Below are positions 35,701 to 42,938 of a stretch of DNA of 64,000 nt, piece by piece; position 1 is the first letter of the stretch; each line of letters opens with the position of its first letter. Source of the stretch: Diphasiastrum complanatum. Taxonomy: Eukaryota > Streptophyta > Lycopodiopsida > Lycopodiales > Lycopodiaceae. The translations under genes were made by a program, and so were the position numbers. The DNA is taken from positions 45,914,063-45,978,062 of the forward strand of contig CM055112.1 of the NCBI GenBank assembly GCA_029204225.1, written 5' to 3'. The notes under the pieces were generated by a model that did no database searches, had not been told where the DNA came from, and saw nothing but the letters and a program-made list of their open reading frames with translations.

Positions 35701-38700
35701 TATCCTGCTGACAGGGTCCCTAGGCTGTGTTAGGCCCGCCATGGCTATGGACCGTGCTGGGGCACACTACTCACACTGTCTTGCCCTGTTGGTCATGTAC
35801 GCTGGACACGAACTTGACTGTGGTATCTGACCTATCTGTGTTCTCTAGGGTTCGGCACTGGTTACGAGCTCGTAACACTACTGCAGGCAATCTTCTGCTC
35901 CAAACCGCTCTTCAAACGGTGTTCGATTGGATTCAAACCAATCACAAACGCCAAGCAACCCTCCAGAAGAATTTTCAGCTTCAATCTTTGCTTGCTTTCT
36001 GATTCAACCGACAATTCCCTGTCTCTGAATCCTTTTTACAGTTTTGAGCCGTTCCACGAATCTCCACAGACTCGGTTTTGTGCTTCCTAGCCAACAAACC
36101 GTCGTGAATTCGCAGCTCTCTGTTCTTGTCCGGTGATTCAAGCCACCAAGAGCTCTGATACCAAGTTAAGAAAACACAGTTTAAACACCCGATCGGATCA
36201 ATCACCTCAGCACAACATCAAGTGCAACAAGAACACAGAATTACTCACTCCAAACTGTATATTCAACTGATAAGTAAGTACAAAGATAAGTTTCTTAGAA
36301 GCACTCAAAGGGCTCGTAAAAGAAAGATGGCCCGATAACTCTAGAACTAAGCACACGTGGTGCCGTCGAAATAAGAAAGCACTGTATAAGTCGATCATTG
36401 CTATTTTAACTTACACATGACGCTGTGATTTAAGTAAAAGGATCAACATGGTTCAACATCACATTACCATCCCTTCAAGGTTAGTTAGTGATAGGGTTTT
36501 GAATCTCTTCTTATTCAAGAGCTTTAACTCTAGGGATAAGCTTTTGTCACAACTAACAGGTCCAATGTGATCCATGTGTTAAAACTCTACTTTTATTATC
36601 ACAATTTGCATCTCAAAATTGTGGTTAATCTCATGGTTGCGAAGATATCTTTTATAAATTCACTAAATGAACTCTAATTTAAAGATTCCTATTCGATACT
36701 ATGCAATTATTCCCAAGGATTTATAAAAAAAATCCTAATTGCAGAATACAATTCCAAAATACACTTACTACCTCTGATGTCCCCTTTACTTCCCCCCCTT
36801 AGAAAAATAAAAGGTCTAGCTTGATGAGAAAATATTTAGCTCCTTGCACAGTAAGGGCAGGCAAGCTGACTCCAGGAGATATACGATCATTAGCGGCCAT
36901 TAATTGAAGCCTTGAAGTTCTTTTTAGTAGGCTAGAAAGTTCCATAGTTGCAGGTGATCTGTTGCAACTGCGTTCCAGAATGCCAATGATCCAAATCTGT
37001 TTCCTGTTTTTGATTCTTTTTAACTCACAAAAGCAAACGAAATTCAGGAAAACCCAGAAAGAAAAGCCATCCCGGAACCCAGATAGGGATTCCCGGATTG
37101 CATTTTAAAAACCTTAAGTAACCAACTTCCAAGTAATAAGAGCTTTTAGGATTGGATTTTAACTTTTGTGACACAAGGAAAACATTTTCTCTGTGCAATG
37201 GAAAGTGCTCTGATACAAGTTATAAATTGGTAGTGTAGATGTTTTGAATGTTAGAATAATTGAGTGATAGATTATCATATTTATGAACGATAAAATAATT
37301 GAGTGATAAATTACCAAAGCATGATAGTTCTTCTTGAATTATTGCAAGCTTTAGACAAACTTGGCCACAATAATTTCTCTTACGACGAACTTACCAACAC
37401 TAATAAAAAAAGCTACGAAATGACTAGAGGAGGCTATTTATATCCCTCGATGAAAAAGGATGGCCTTTCTAGCTGTTGGACTCAAAATAATTAGCAAATT
37501 CTGTCTTGAGATGCTCGGAGTGCCAGAACATCACAAGTGCTAAGCCCTAATTGCATACTAATAACTATGATTGCTGGAGGTCTGACACACCTTGGGAGCA
37601 GGGCTTACTTATACAGAGCTTCATTTTGTTGCAGATGGGGAGGGGGAGGAGCTGGTGGCTTTAAAGAGTACTGGGGCAGAATCTCGAGGTTCCGTGCTGC
37701 CATATGTGGGCGTTGCTTGCTTGGGTGCAATTCTTTTTGGTTACCATTTGGGGTATATGATACTAACAAGCTATGGAATTGTAAAGCTGCATGAGTATAA
37801 TATTACCTTGAACAGTTTATCAATATGCTCATCCTTTTAGTGAGTGTTTGTCTGAAGCTGATACAGACGAGCACTTTATGCAGTGTAGTCAATGGAGCCT
37901 TGGAATACATTGCTACAGACCTTGGCTTCTCAGGCAATGCTGCATTGCAAGGTAAGATCTGGTCAAAGCTTGGAGGATGAAAAGCTTTCAAGTTTTTTGC
38001 AAGCTGATTCTTCTGGCTCAAATATCCTCTTTATACATGTGATTTTCTAAAAGTCATTGGCTCATAAAATTTCCATTGTTTGACTGGTCTGATTTAGGAT
38101 GGGTGGTGAGCACAACATTGGCCGGTGCAACAGTTGGATCATTCACAGGAGGCTCACTTGCAGACAGGCTAGGTCGCAGGACCACCTTCCAGCTTGATGC
38201 TATTCCTCTTGTCGTTGGTACTCTTCTCAGGTTTGCAAGGCTGTTTTCCAATATTGCTATTGATTTCTGCTCCTAGCAATAAGATGAATTTACTGTATTG
38301 GAAATTTAGTGATGAATGAGTCTCCTTATATATTTCCTTAGATTTTGATGCTCTGTGAAGGAATTGGCATGACTACATAAATTTACTCGAAGAAACAGTC
38401 TCTAACCATGTGGTACCAATAACGCAATAAACTCAAATGCGCTTTGGAGACTTGGTTGAAGGGCAACTAGCTCAAAAATCCATTTCAGAGCATGTTTTGC
38501 AATTGTTCTGGAGGTTTTTTCAAGCTCATCACAAGCTAGCCATTCTCATCATGTATCTCGTATAGATACAGTGGCTTCACTCTGCACAGTGTCGTAGTTG
38601 ATACACAGTTTTCCATTGCTTGATATATTTGAGACATATGTCATATTTACTATCTCTCTCCCTGATAAAGGAATCTTTGCTATTTTATGCTTATTGACCT

Positions 38701-41700
38701 GGAACAGTGCAACGGCAAAGAGTGTGGAAGCCATGATCATTGGAAGACTTCTAGTTGGTATTGGTATTGGAATCTCTTCTGCAATCGTACCGCTTTATAT
38801 TTCTGAGGTGCGTACCTTTCTTGGTGATTTTTATCCATCCGCTAAATAGTAAAGACTAATGACAAAGTGATTAGTATGGCAGGATCTTGTAGTGGAAGAA
38901 ATATCGGTTTTGTCCTAAGATAACTTACTGAAAACACATTCATACATTCAATATGACAATCTAATCTATTTTTCTTCCTATTGTGGTTAGATATCTCCAA
39001 CGGACATCCGTGGTGCACTTGGCTCTGTTAATCAGCTCTTCATATGTGTTGGGATTTTAGCTGCCTTGGTAGCGGGACTACCTTTAGCTGGAAATACAAT
39101 CTGGTAAAGGATCATACGTATGAGTATATGATTTTCTCTTTACAAATTTGACTTTGTTTGTTTCTTTGTTGAATGGAGGGATATACATTGAATACTTTGA
39201 AAGGACTCCAAGCCCAGACAGGTGATTCTCATAGATCTTTGAAATCAAATCAAAGACAAACTATCACCTGTCTGGGCTTGGGGTCATTTCAACCGTTCTG
39301 TAATTTTCATAGATCTCCTGTATGCTACTGAATTTACCGGATTCTAACAAGTTCGATGGTGAAAATAAGAAGCATCAAAGAAGATCTAAGGCCACTCTTC
39401 TTTTTGCTAAAAAGATGTGCCCTTTTACTACTTACAACTGCAGTTGGAAGATATAGAGAAAAACTAGTCATTTACTTGAAAATACTACTGTTACCAATAT
39501 CTACATCTCAAGTATGACAACTTTCACAATCTTAAGACAATGTTTCTCATTTCTTTTCCATCTTGATATCCTTCTAAAGTACACAGTACCTAGAGATGTT
39601 AGCCTGCACACAGTAATGTTTGCTTTATTGCTAATTGGGAAATATTCAAATAGGACTACTCAAAATTACCTTTTTGAACTTGAAATTATAACGAACTACA
39701 TTCCTTTTAACCCCAAGATGCACCTCTATTACCTTAATTGGATCATACTAATCATCTCTATATTCTTTTTGATGTGGACATTTATTTGTATTCTAGGTGG
39801 AGGAGTATGTTTGCATTGGCTGTTGTACCTGCTCTTCTGCTGTGCTTGGGGATGGCTTACTCACCCGAAAGCCCACGCTGGCTTTATAAGGTTGCATATT
39901 TTTTATTCCTGTGTTGTCTTCAACCAGACTCTCTTATTTTTTCTAAAATAATTGATTATGGAACTATTGATGAATCAACTTTAATTCAGATACTCTAAAT
40001 TGAGTTTATTTTCATTTTCAGCAAGGTAGAACAGTGGAAGCAGAAGTTGCTTTGAAACGTTTATGGGGAAAGGGCAAGGTTGAGGAGGCCATATCAGAAC
40101 TGAGAGCCAGTGGAACAGACTCAGTTGAGGAAAATGCTGGCTGGGCAGATCTTTTCAGCAAACGCTATCGCAGAGGTAAGGGAATCTCTATGACAGCTGT
40201 TGCAACATACTCTCATTAAGATTGTGTGTGACATACGGTGTCAGTAATAAACAATGTCGAAGCTGACCATCAATCCATAGATCAGTGATTTCTATAGTAG
40301 TGAAGGAGCACTGTCTTTTAGCATAATTAGTTTCATTAAGATCTTGAGAGATATATTTTACTGATTCGCTGTAGCCATAAGTGCATCCTGTTAGTCATGA
40401 GATTTCATTCATTGGATCAGAAATGTTTTGCAGACATAGTATGAGACTCAAACATTGCCAGAAAGGCCACATGAATATTAAAGTCTGCCGCCTTATCATC
40501 ATCCTAGTTGCTGTCTGCTTCATCCCTTATCATGGGTTTTTAGATTTACCCTTTGATTCTAGTTGATGATAGTCATCCCAGTCTAGTTTTTTGGCTGTTT
40601 TCTGGTTGTGTCAACAATGTAAAAGCCAATATATATAGAATTCAGCAATTTCAAATGACATTTCCATTCAATTCTATGAGTGAGCCATGAGGCCATAAGA
40701 ACATTCTTAAAGTTTGAGAAAGTGGTCAGTCCACGGTCTATCTATTTACTGTGATGATGAGCTGAGGTTTTTGATTCGTCGGAGTTTAAGTCACAGAAGA
40801 CTGAATATAACCAGATGTCAACATGTAGAAACATGATATTTCCTATATCATAAGAAGACTGTGGAAGGTTCTAGATGGTGAAAATTTTAGTACGTGTTAT
40901 TCTGATTACGTGTTGTCTTGTGGATCAGTGGTGGGTGTTGGAGCAGCACTATTTTTGTTTCAGCAACTTGCTGGTATCAATGCAGTTGTTTACTACTCCA
41001 CAGCTGTATTCCGGAGTGCAGGCATCACCTCTGATGTTGCTGCAAGTGCTCTTGTTGGAGCTGCAAATGTGCTAGGTAGGTAGATATACATGTATTTTCT
41101 TTCAAGAAATTAGACGACTTAGATTTTCAGATGATCGATTGCTAAGTTGATTTACTGCTATATCAATAGCTGGCAATACTCTTACTTAGAAGAACAATAG
41201 AAATTGTTGCATTGGTGCTCATCTAGTAGTTCTTCACGTTTGTGACAGGTACTGCTGTAGCATCGTCACTGATGGACAAGCAAGGCAGGAAAAAGCTTCT
41301 TATTACAAGCTTTTTTGGAATGGTACTTTTTACATATTCTTGTTTTGTTATCAAGAACTGTGAGGCAATATACTTCAGTTTTCTCTTGCTGCTGATGTTA
41401 AATTTTTATTTTAATTAACAGCGGATGTGAATAAATGTTCAGGCTGTTTCAATGCTAGTGCTCTCTCTTGCACTATCCTGGCATGCTCTGGAGGCATATT
41501 CTGGAACTCTTGCTGTGCTTGGAACAGTAGCGTAAGTTCCTTAACAATCCCTAAGTAACTACATCTCATCTAGGTACCTTCAAAACTTCAAAATGGTAAT
41601 GTTTCACCATAGTTACAAGTCGACTTGAATGATGATACAAAGTATTTTTGACACTTCCAAGTGCTTTACTGCAACGAATTAAAAAAAGCTTAATTCTCTT

Positions 41701-42326
41701 GGAGAGATCAAATAAAAAGTGATTTAGATCAGCTTAAATAAATAATTTGATTTGCATCCTGAATCGATTTGAGTCAGTTGAGTGGGCTTTGAATTGTGTT
41801 TTTTTTTACTCTTGTTTCAAATGGATTAATTACTTTGTGGATCATACTTAGTTTGTGTCTGCTGTGATCCCAAAAAGTTCTAAAATGAACTTACTTTTTT
41901 GAACCTTTTCAGGTATGTGCTGGCCTTCTCGCTGGGTGCTGGTCCTGTTCCGGCACTTCTGCTACCTGAAATATTTGCATCCAAGATTCGAGCCAAAGCT
42001 GTGTCACTCTCTCTTGGTGTCCATTGGGTAAGTGCTTAAGCTCAACTCAATTCATTCATTCTTAAACAACAAATGCTGCAGATAAACAATAATCTGTTTT
42101 CGTTTTGGAAATAACAAGACACGCCTTGTTTTCTTGTTTGCAGGTGTCAAACTTTGTGATTGGATTGTCTTTTCTTCCTGTAGTGACTAAATTTGGAGTG
42201 AGCACAGTCTATTTGGTCTTTTCAGCTGTCTGTCTTCTGGCTGTAGCGTACGTGAGTGGTAACGTTGTTGAAACAAAAGGCCGATCCTTGGAGGAAATTG
42301 AGCTGGCCCTTACACCTGCTGCATGA
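11413..42326 (+). CDS. pGlcT: Plastidic glucose transporter (pGlcT/GLT1 family), 13 exons, 567 aa
   Basis: It exports glucose made by starch breakdown across the inner plastid envelope; it belongs to the sugar-porter branch of the major facilitator superfamily. I join 11413-11728, 37635-37752, 37884-37951, 38098-38230, 38708-38807, 38991-39103, 39797-39890, 40022-40175, 40929-41075, 41249-41322, 41443-41531, 41913-42027 and 42144-42326. The sum is 1704 bases (567 residues plus stop), every junction keeps phase, and introns are GT-AG. Landmarks: transit peptide about 1-105; [19 protein letters not shown] (TM1); D190-RLGRR195; PESPRWL 306-312; QQLAGIN 377-383; MDKQGRK 423-429; [11 protein letters not shown] from 487; [11 protein letters not shown] 550-560. 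These match the known plant pGlcT pattern, whose Arabidopsis member is slightly shorter. No stop or frameshift was found, so it is probably functional. Intron 1 is extreme (25.9 kb). Confidence 0.92.
13395..13554 (+). repeat. 80-bp tandem duplication in intron 1
   Basis: The unit starting GCATTGGGGCTACTTTTC at 13395 recurs at 13475 as GCATCGGGGCTACTTTTC. Both units end TGCAAGAACATCAAG and differ at only a few positions, so the duplication is fairly recent. Confidence 0.9.
14055..14560 (-). pseudogene. Decayed Ty3/gypsy gag fragment
   Basis: The minus strand reads TWEAFK, a stop, IFREN, then (about 14328 to 14110) a frame of 72 codons with [19 protein letters not shown]. This is the W-x3-F-x-F and LKQG-x-SV-x-Y-x3-F pattern of gypsy gag. 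Several stops interrupt it. No other domain of the element is visible nearby, so it is an isolated relic inside intron 1. Confidence 0.6.
15761..15784. repeat. 24-bp perfect palindrome in the copia C LTR
   Basis: The sequence is CCCCCATGCACA followed by its exact reverse complement. It lies about 170 bp inside the LTR, next to several GCATGC motifs (15660-15725). It could form a cruciform or be a symmetric binding site. Confidence 0.9.
15952..16225 (-). pseudogene. copia C RNase H C-terminal part
   Basis: Encodes [19 protein letters not shown], then [39 protein letters not shown] and a C-terminal LGV. This is the closing half of copia RNase H, including the TKHI-x3-YH motif. The usual DIFTKPL reads DIFKKPL. 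It joins directly to the integrase remnant, so RT and the start of RNase H are deleted. Confidence 0.8.
16226..17011 (-). pseudogene. copia C GAG_pre-integrase and integrase core
   Basis: The minus ORF of 228 codons includes [14 protein letters not shown] with [14 protein letters not shown] (HHCC module), [14 protein letters not shown] (catalytic Asp altered to Glu in the usual DxxGP context) and [10 protein letters not shown]. After [12 protein letters not shown] (second Asp) a frame change leads to [12 protein letters not shown]. The D-to-E change at HTEICGP and the frame lesions argue against activity. Confidence 0.8.
17167..17450 (+). repeat. Tandem pair of ~140-bp units
   Basis: AAATCATGATTTTCC at 17167 and AAATCATGATTTGCC at 17308 begin two similar units. 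The stretch ATCAATATGATGCTCCTAG starts at 17221 and again at 17361. Sequence between them has diverged. No coding content was seen. Confidence 0.75.
17451..18331. other. Intronic sequence without recognised features
   Basis: AT-rich, with only short ORFs. It contains a poly-T stretch near 17580. No LTR ends or coding motifs were recognised. Confidence 0.4.
18340..19053. mobile_element. hAT-like non-autonomous transposon with 8-bp target duplication
   Basis: Both ends are CATAGATGCAC in inverted orientation (18340-18350 and 19043-19053). The element is flanked by GTTCAACG on each side (18332-18339 and 19054-19061), an exact 8-bp target duplication as made by hAT transposases. Just inside the ends, GCGTTTCTGA and its reverse complement recur as subterminal repeats. 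The interior has no transposase and holds a GC-rich tandem array (18694-18833). It is therefore non-autonomous, 714 bp. Confidence 0.85.
18694..18833 (+). repeat. GC-rich tandem array of GGGGGGCTACTGCCCCC units
   Basis: Three to four units of about 40-45 bp, each GGGGGGCTACYGCCCCC followed by GAACCCCC or GGACCCC and TTTCTC. Each unit is itself a G-tract/C-tract inverted repeat. It stands out sharply from the AT-rich surroundings. Short ORFs through it are artefacts of the repeat. Confidence 0.9.
19062..20302. other. Intron sequence between the hAT-like element and the copia D nest
   Basis: No coding domain recognised. At about 19525-19545 a minus-strand purine run AAAAAGGGGGGG followed by TGAAGTGATGGG looks like a polypurine tract plus LTR start. 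I found no partner LTR, so I leave it as a possible relic. Confidence 0.35.
20303..20540 (-). repeat. 3' LTR of copia D
   Basis: It matches 36164-36411 from ACACAGTTTAAACACCCG to TATTTTAACT. The minus-strand purine tract TTGAGGGAGAGAG abuts it at about 20541-20553. Its distal end has diverged or been trimmed compared with the 5' LTR. Confidence 0.85.
20631..21791 (-). pseudogene. copia D reverse transcriptase (C-terminal half) and RNase H
   Basis: The long minus ORF holds [33 protein letters not shown] (the YVDD box, here HVDD), LGVEVW, and [17 protein letters not shown]. Then comes RNase [47 protein letters not shown] and a closing [10 protein letters not shown]. The N-terminal half of RT is missing: the frame before KQAPRAW is unrelated, and the integrase ORF ends only about 80 bp away. 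The copy is dead because of that deletion. Confidence 0.82.
21709..23834 (-). pseudogene. copia D gag, protease and integrase
   Basis: Gag (23834-23439) has [20 protein letters not shown] and [19 protein letters not shown] frameshift near 23440-23480 shifts into the pol frame. That frame has [14 protein letters not shown] (CCHC knuckle), [13 protein letters not shown] (D-S-G protease site), [14 protein letters not shown] with [14 protein letters not shown] (HHCC), and the integrase core with SDLCGPM and LRSDRGGEY. The position of the catalytic Glu reads [10 protein letters not shown], a Glu-to-Lys change. The frameshift, the E-to-K change and the RT deletion make the element non-autonomous. 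Confidence 0.85.
23835..24783 (-). other. copia D 5' leader (gag-proximal part)
   Basis: This segment links copia D gag to the gypsy insertion at 24784. The rest of the leader continues at 35883-36151 beyond the nested elements. It holds no supported gene on either strand; a plus-strand ORF of 127 codons (24388-24771) has no recognisable motif and crosses non-coding leader. Confidence 0.55.
24784..25141 (-). repeat. 3' LTR of the middle gypsy element
   Basis: Reverse complement begins TGTTACGAGCTCGTAAC and ends with TAATACA in place of the family TATTACA. The purine tract AAGGGGGAGGGAG (minus strand) abuts it at 25142-25154. Short plus-strand ORFs within all four LTRs of this family are shadows. 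Confidence 0.93.
25153..26217 (-). pseudogene. Middle gypsy element: integrase and chromodomain, with internal deletion
   Basis: From 26217 downward it encodes the integrase zinc module ([22 protein letters not shown]), [16 protein letters not shown] and [14 protein letters not shown]. Just after LNMST it jumps to the [11 protein letters not shown]-type linker, removing the third catalytic residue. The chromodomain ([18 protein letters not shown]) remains in another frame at 25153-25347. The jump corresponds to about 0.55 kb of the inner copy (about 31370-31915) and occurs at a shared TAC. Confidence 0.85.
26218..26575 (+). repeat. 5' LTR of the inner gypsy element
   Basis: Begins TGTTACGAGCTCGTAAC and ends GGATCTATTACA. 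ACGAGCTCGT at the start is a palindrome. The primer site follows after one base. No clear TATA box; ACTCTATATCAGG near 26500 is a weak candidate. Confidence 0.95.
26577..26588 (+). other. Primer binding site, initiator Met tRNA type
   Basis: TGGTATCAGAGC one base after the 5' LTR is complementary to the 3' end of plant initiator Met-tRNA, the usual primer for minus-strand DNA synthesis in plant LTR elements. Confidence 0.92.
26589..27378 (+). other. 5' leader of the inner gypsy element
   Basis: About 790 bp between primer site and gag start. It is rich in short purine runs and repeated TTCTGAAATTTCAG-like phrases. It has no long ORF in the sense frame. Packaging signals would be expected here, but none can be named from sequence. 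Confidence 0.7.
27379..32166 (+). CDS. Gag-pol polyprotein of Ty3/gypsy chromovirus, 1595 aa
   Basis: A single open frame in the order gag, PR, RT, RNase H, integrase, chromodomain. Gag core about 120-290 ([12 protein letters not shown]-x3[10 protein letters not shown]); knuckle [14 protein letters not shown] at 345-358; protease [11 protein letters not shown] with D-D-G at 437-439 in place of the usual [18 protein letters not shown] with Asp 784-785; RNase [12 protein letters not shown] near 930; integrase zinc module H1175, H1182, C1212, C1215; DDE triad D1245, D1306, E1342 with the canonical 35-residue spacing; chromodomain [18 protein letters not shown] near 1555-1590. The product would self-process, reverse-transcribe and integrate. 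The start is the first Met after the leader, and the equivalent ATG is present in the middle copy. No frameshift or stop. The D-D-G protease site is the only visible oddity. Confidence 0.96.
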   Translation: MTTPQGPDQPQERGFDELETEALAYRKGKEPMEVEEQEQFAEELDELVAKEQFLQLVTEVDELKLALANFKSSVDDSFAELKNLILSSAKGSLPSTSQLSPSPLPSVSGETLRSHPSVFKDLKPPTFNGEEKDRNADILQTFLSKWKNIHALKQTPDHLQAIEASLSLGPMAYKWWLNLQETGQTPRSWKAFEEAFLREFLPENELDRAWEAWERTVMDKSLIQYISQYREAILKIKNMDDYQKIRGFVRGLKDEYKVEVQRNSPTTLEQALRYAQIYDDSVGRKRARQQPLSEQLPQKDFQFKKKFLKRKKEDKFKGEAPQKRPSLIQPLKPDDFEKAKQERLCFVCMGKGHTVRQCPKGPFTKKDKKDKKQVHLVQTVCFPSDSAASEIKVYHEDHEHCCQLTSAMLARPFSFGPHDLVRMHGKVGNQSVRVMVDDGATHNFINHTLVKKLKLPEVPSQHRYIVSLAKGEDKKIWETMVSKLNLGIQGYQDEINFQIMHLDRTDIVLGRDWLYSLGPSLHRNYQENTLSFQHKGREIQLHGEHDVPNSPMVCSSELCQLIGDEDHQVFLCDFQFIPEVSISSSIQQKISKLETLLSKFKDVFPEDLPHGLPPSREVDHVINLVPGTAPVSKPPYRVSRTEDEEITRQLTDYLGKGQIQTSSSPWASPVLLVKKKEGSMRLCVDYRALNKVTIKNKYPMPRADELFDQLDGAKFFSKIDLRSGYHQVRIKSEDVSKTAFRTRHGHYEFKVMPFGLTNAPATFMTLMNSVLRPYLGKFVVVFLDDILVYSKTRKEHLKHLRKVFRLLRKHKLYAKQSKCEFFVEEAAYLGHIISSDGIKMDPNKVKAILSWLRPQNILELQIFLGLAGYYRRFVKEYAHTAVPMTNLLKGKGKEFIWESAQQESFDALKTALATAPVLKVVDPNQPFVVETDASDFAVGAVLTQGGRPVAFESTKLEPAQTRYSAYEKELFSIVHALKTWRHYLYGANFAVLTDHESLRYLCNQPELRGRKARWAELMQEFDMSIRYRRGKFNTVADALSRMPMINELSFTQIRNELLGSLRGKCQHDAFFSIIWNSVQNRQLQTPEPVPGAGASPSKNTAASVEDDYESEYTSSDDVEDSEPVLPKQTPVVEGQLTQGFKWKQYSIQDEYLLYRDRVCVPNSEDYRQQVLYECHDNPSAGHPGIQKTYELLRRQFFWPSMKKDVHQYVTSCQKCQVNKAERLKAGGLLHPLEIPAGKWESISMDFIVGLPKTQKGNDAIWVTVDRLTKMAHFIPTKTTVRAPELARLFVDGLFKLYGLPSGIVSDRDSKFTGNFWRAVFHHLHTKLNMSTTDHPQTDGQTERVNQVLEDMLRAYVSKRQTNWEEYLSILEFAYNSTKHSATGYSPFMLMYGFQPRSPTAVGFKQEKVEAARNFLEDLNQMIEHAKHSIRQSQDRARHYADPHRRDVQFSTGEKVYLRVPVDSKTLKSGLCAKLSPRYCGPFTISRRLGEVTYELELPHSSKVFPVFHVSQLRKALTRSDNLVGDSVLVIPLDPQQPPHEPEEILDSRETQTRHTLYREYLVKWNDQPVENATWERGSVLRKIFPDFVLEDQDGS
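32165..32177 (+). other. Polypurine tract of the inner gypsy element
   Basis: AAGGGGGAGGGAG directly precedes the 3' LTR and overlaps the stop codon of gag-pol. It primes plus-strand synthesis. Confidence 0.92.
32178..32534 (+). repeat. 3' LTR of the inner gypsy element
   Basis: Nearly identical to the 5' LTR: GGATAGGTCCC for GGATAGGGCCC, one G fewer in ATCAGGAGTAGG, and AAGTTTGGG for AAGGTTGGG. Ends TATTACA, then the CAAGG duplication. Confidence 0.95.
32540..34052 (-). pseudogene. Middle gypsy element: RT and most of RNase H
   Basis: The minus ORF of 450 codons carries the full RT, including [19 protein letters not shown] and [12 protein letters not shown], and RNase H from [11 protein letters not shown] to YLCNQP. 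There a TAG replaces the GAG found in the inner copy. The same reading frame continues to the insertion point of the inner element. The RT palm looks intact, but protease is deleted upstream. A 3-codon loss occurs in the EEIT-DYL region. Confidence 0.9.
34053..34616 (-). pseudogene. Middle gypsy element: truncated gag
   Basis: Starts at the same ATG as the inner gag ([10 protein letters not shown] at about 34614). It loses one base in GAAACAAAGCC (inner copy GAAACAGAAGCC) and is thereby frameshifted; it is open again from 34548 to 34057. It ends at WWLNLQETG, where a deletion of about 1.1 kb jumps to the segment before RT. The remaining gag, the zinc knuckle and the whole protease are lost. 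Confidence 0.9.
35520..35877 (-). repeat. 5' LTR of the middle gypsy element
   Basis: Reverse complement begins TGTTACGAGCTCG and ends TATTACA. The CTACT target duplication follows at 35878-35882. The leader of this element lies at 34617-35506. Confidence 0.94.
35883..36163 (-). other. copia D 5' leader (LTR-proximal part) and primer site
   Basis: Continuation of the copia D leader after the gypsy insertion. GCTCTGATACCA at 36152-36163 is the complement of the initiator-Met tRNA primer site and touches the LTR. Confidence 0.8.
36164..36411 (-). repeat. 5' LTR of copia D
   Basis: On the plus strand it starts AGTTAAGAAAACACAG and ends GCTATTTTAACT. The terminal AGTTAA and TTAACT are inverted. 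It matches 20303-20540 with seven substitutions by eye. Confidence 0.87.
36412..37634. other. End of intron 1: relic sequence and splice acceptor
   Basis: No supported gene. A minus-strand purine tract (CTAAGGGGGGGGAAG near 36797) and a GCTCTGATACAAG primer-site-like sequence at 37209-37221 suggest remains of another minus-strand LTR element, but I could not pair LTRs. AAATAATTGAGTGATA is repeated around 37255 and 37292. The intron ends CATTTTGTTGCAG at 37634. Confidence 0.4.
37635..42326 (+). CDS. pGlcT: pGlcT exons 2-13: sugar-porter membrane domain
   Basis: Twelve exons in 4.7 kb encode residues 106-567. Exon 2 gives TM1 ([20 protein letters not shown]). Exon 3 gives [20 protein letters not shown]. 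Exon 4 gives the D-R-x-G-R-R loop motif between TM2 and TM3. Exon 5 gives [20 protein letters not shown], and exon 6 [15 protein letters not shown]. Exon 7 has PESPRWL; exon 8 is the hydrophilic central loop; exon 9 has [14 protein letters not shown]. Exon 10 has SLMDKQGRK; exon 12 has [20 protein letters not shown]; exon 13 has the last helices and the [11 protein letters not shown] tail. Introns 2-12 range from 116 to 753 bp. Most donors are GTAAG/GTAGG-like, with GTATAT, GTTTGC, GTTGCA and GTACTT as weaker ones. Confidence 0.94.
39199..39290 (+). repeat. Long hairpin in pGlcT intron 6 (28-bp arms)
   Basis: Left arm 39199-39226 and right arm 39263-39290 are reverse complements over 28 bp with two mismatches. 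Within the 36-nt loop, CTTTGA and TCAAAG can pair as well, so the RNA would form an extended stem. Such a hairpin could be a foldback MITE remnant or a small-RNA precursor. No function is shown. Confidence 0.8.
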
Positions 42327-42800
42327 TGATTTCATCATAACATAGATATCCTGCAGGATCATAAATTTTAGCACTTGTTGTTCTTAGGGACTTGAGATGC
42401 AACTGATAGAGGACTTTGCATCTTGTAGGAACAGCTATACTTGGCAACGTACAAAACGGGTTCGTTCCGATCACCGTTCCGTACGAGTTATGTATGAAAC
42501 ATTGAAAAGGCTCCCACGGTCTATACGGAACGTGCTGTTTTGCTAATGTTTTGATAAGAATGAGATTTATTATTAACCTTTTGTTCTTGTATCGCTCTTG
42601 AAGTTTACACTGTTGGTTTGGATTCACAGCAAAACGCATGACTCTTGTTGCTGGTCTGCAACTTCATGGGCCATTGTTAACTAAGGATGTAAATTTTGGC
42701 TGCCTCTCAATGATTGTGTGATCATGAGTTGTGGTCAGCAGGCTTCATGAAACCTGTTCCCTGAGTGTTGGAAACAGATAAGCATAGTTATTTTTATACT
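42327..42800 (+). other. pGlcT 3' UTR and downstream sequence
   Basis: The sequence after the TGA has no further coding content. AT-rich stretches such as GATAAGAATGAGATTTATT near 42550 could hold the polyadenylation signal; there is no clear AATAAA. Confidence 0.4.
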
Positions 42801-42804
42801 ATGG

Positions 42805-42932
42805 AAGGGGCGGGCACAGGCCATTCTGCCTGGTAAAGATTTTGAGAATTTTTTAGGTGAGGCCCGGAAGGGCCGAGCCTAAATTTTTTTGGAAATCCTT
42901 ACCAGGCAAAATGGCCTGTGCCCGGCGCCTTC
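42805..42932. mobile_element. Foldback MITE, family 1 (128 bp)
   Basis: The left half (GAAGGGGCGGGCACAGGCC...) is the reverse complement of the right half (...GGCCTGTGCCCGGCGCCTTC) over about 60 bp. It folds almost completely, with GGCCCGGAAGGGCC at the centre. Related copies are at 57021-57150 and, as a half, at 49795-49838. Confidence 0.8.
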
Positions 42933-42938
42933 AATTGT

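Larger units (their letters stand above)
24784..35877 (-). mobile_element. Ty3/gypsy chromovirus, middle layer of the nest, deleted
   Basis: LTRs at 35520-35877 (5') and 24784-25141 (3'), each 358 bp. The 5-bp target duplication CTACT lies at 24779-24783 and 35878-35882. The LTRs differ at 9 positions by eye (about 2.5%). The primer site complement GCTCTGATACCA is at 35507-35518. Compared with the inner copy it has a 1-base deletion early in gag, a deletion of about 1.1 kb joining gag to the start of RT (near 34055), a nonsense change in RNase H (near 32700), and a deletion of about 0.55 kb from late integrase to the chromodomain linker (near 25412). It is interrupted by the inner copy between 26217 and 32540. 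Confidence 0.92.
20303..36411 (-). mobile_element. Ty1/copia element D, outermost layer of a three-level nest
   Basis: Its LTRs are 36164-36411 (5', read on minus) and 20303-20540 (3'). They align over about 237 bp with 7 differences by eye (about 3.0%). A 12-base GCTCTGATACCA at 36152-36163 is the complement of the TGGTATCAGAGC initiator-Met primer site and abuts the 5' LTR. Gag and pol lie at 20577-23834. The leader is split by the gypsy element at 24784-35877. The outer end of the 3' LTR appears to be missing about 12-16 bp, so no target duplication can be read. Confidence 0.85.
11729..37634 (+). other. pGlcT: pGlcT intron 1, 25,906 bp, filled with nested transposons
   Basis: It runs from the GTCTTT donor at 11729 to the acceptor TTTTGTTGCAG ending at 37634. 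At least seven mobile-element pieces lie inside (14.05-14.56, 15.2-17.04, 18.34-19.05 and the nest at 20.3-36.4 kb). The other eleven introns of the gene are all under 0.8 kb. The first 2.3 kb (11729-14050) hold no transposon that I recognise, only an 80-bp tandem duplication. Confidence 0.85.

Noticed and set aside
20295-36416. A target-site duplication for copia D
   Set aside because: The flanks (AGATCC left, TACAC right) do not match and the outer end of the 3' LTR is altered, so none can be claimed.
36412-37230. A complete small (TRIM-like) LTR element between a purine tract near 36797 and a primer-site-like GCTCTGATACAAG at 37209-37221
   Set aside because: The sequences where the two LTRs should lie do not match each other, so no LTR pair exists.
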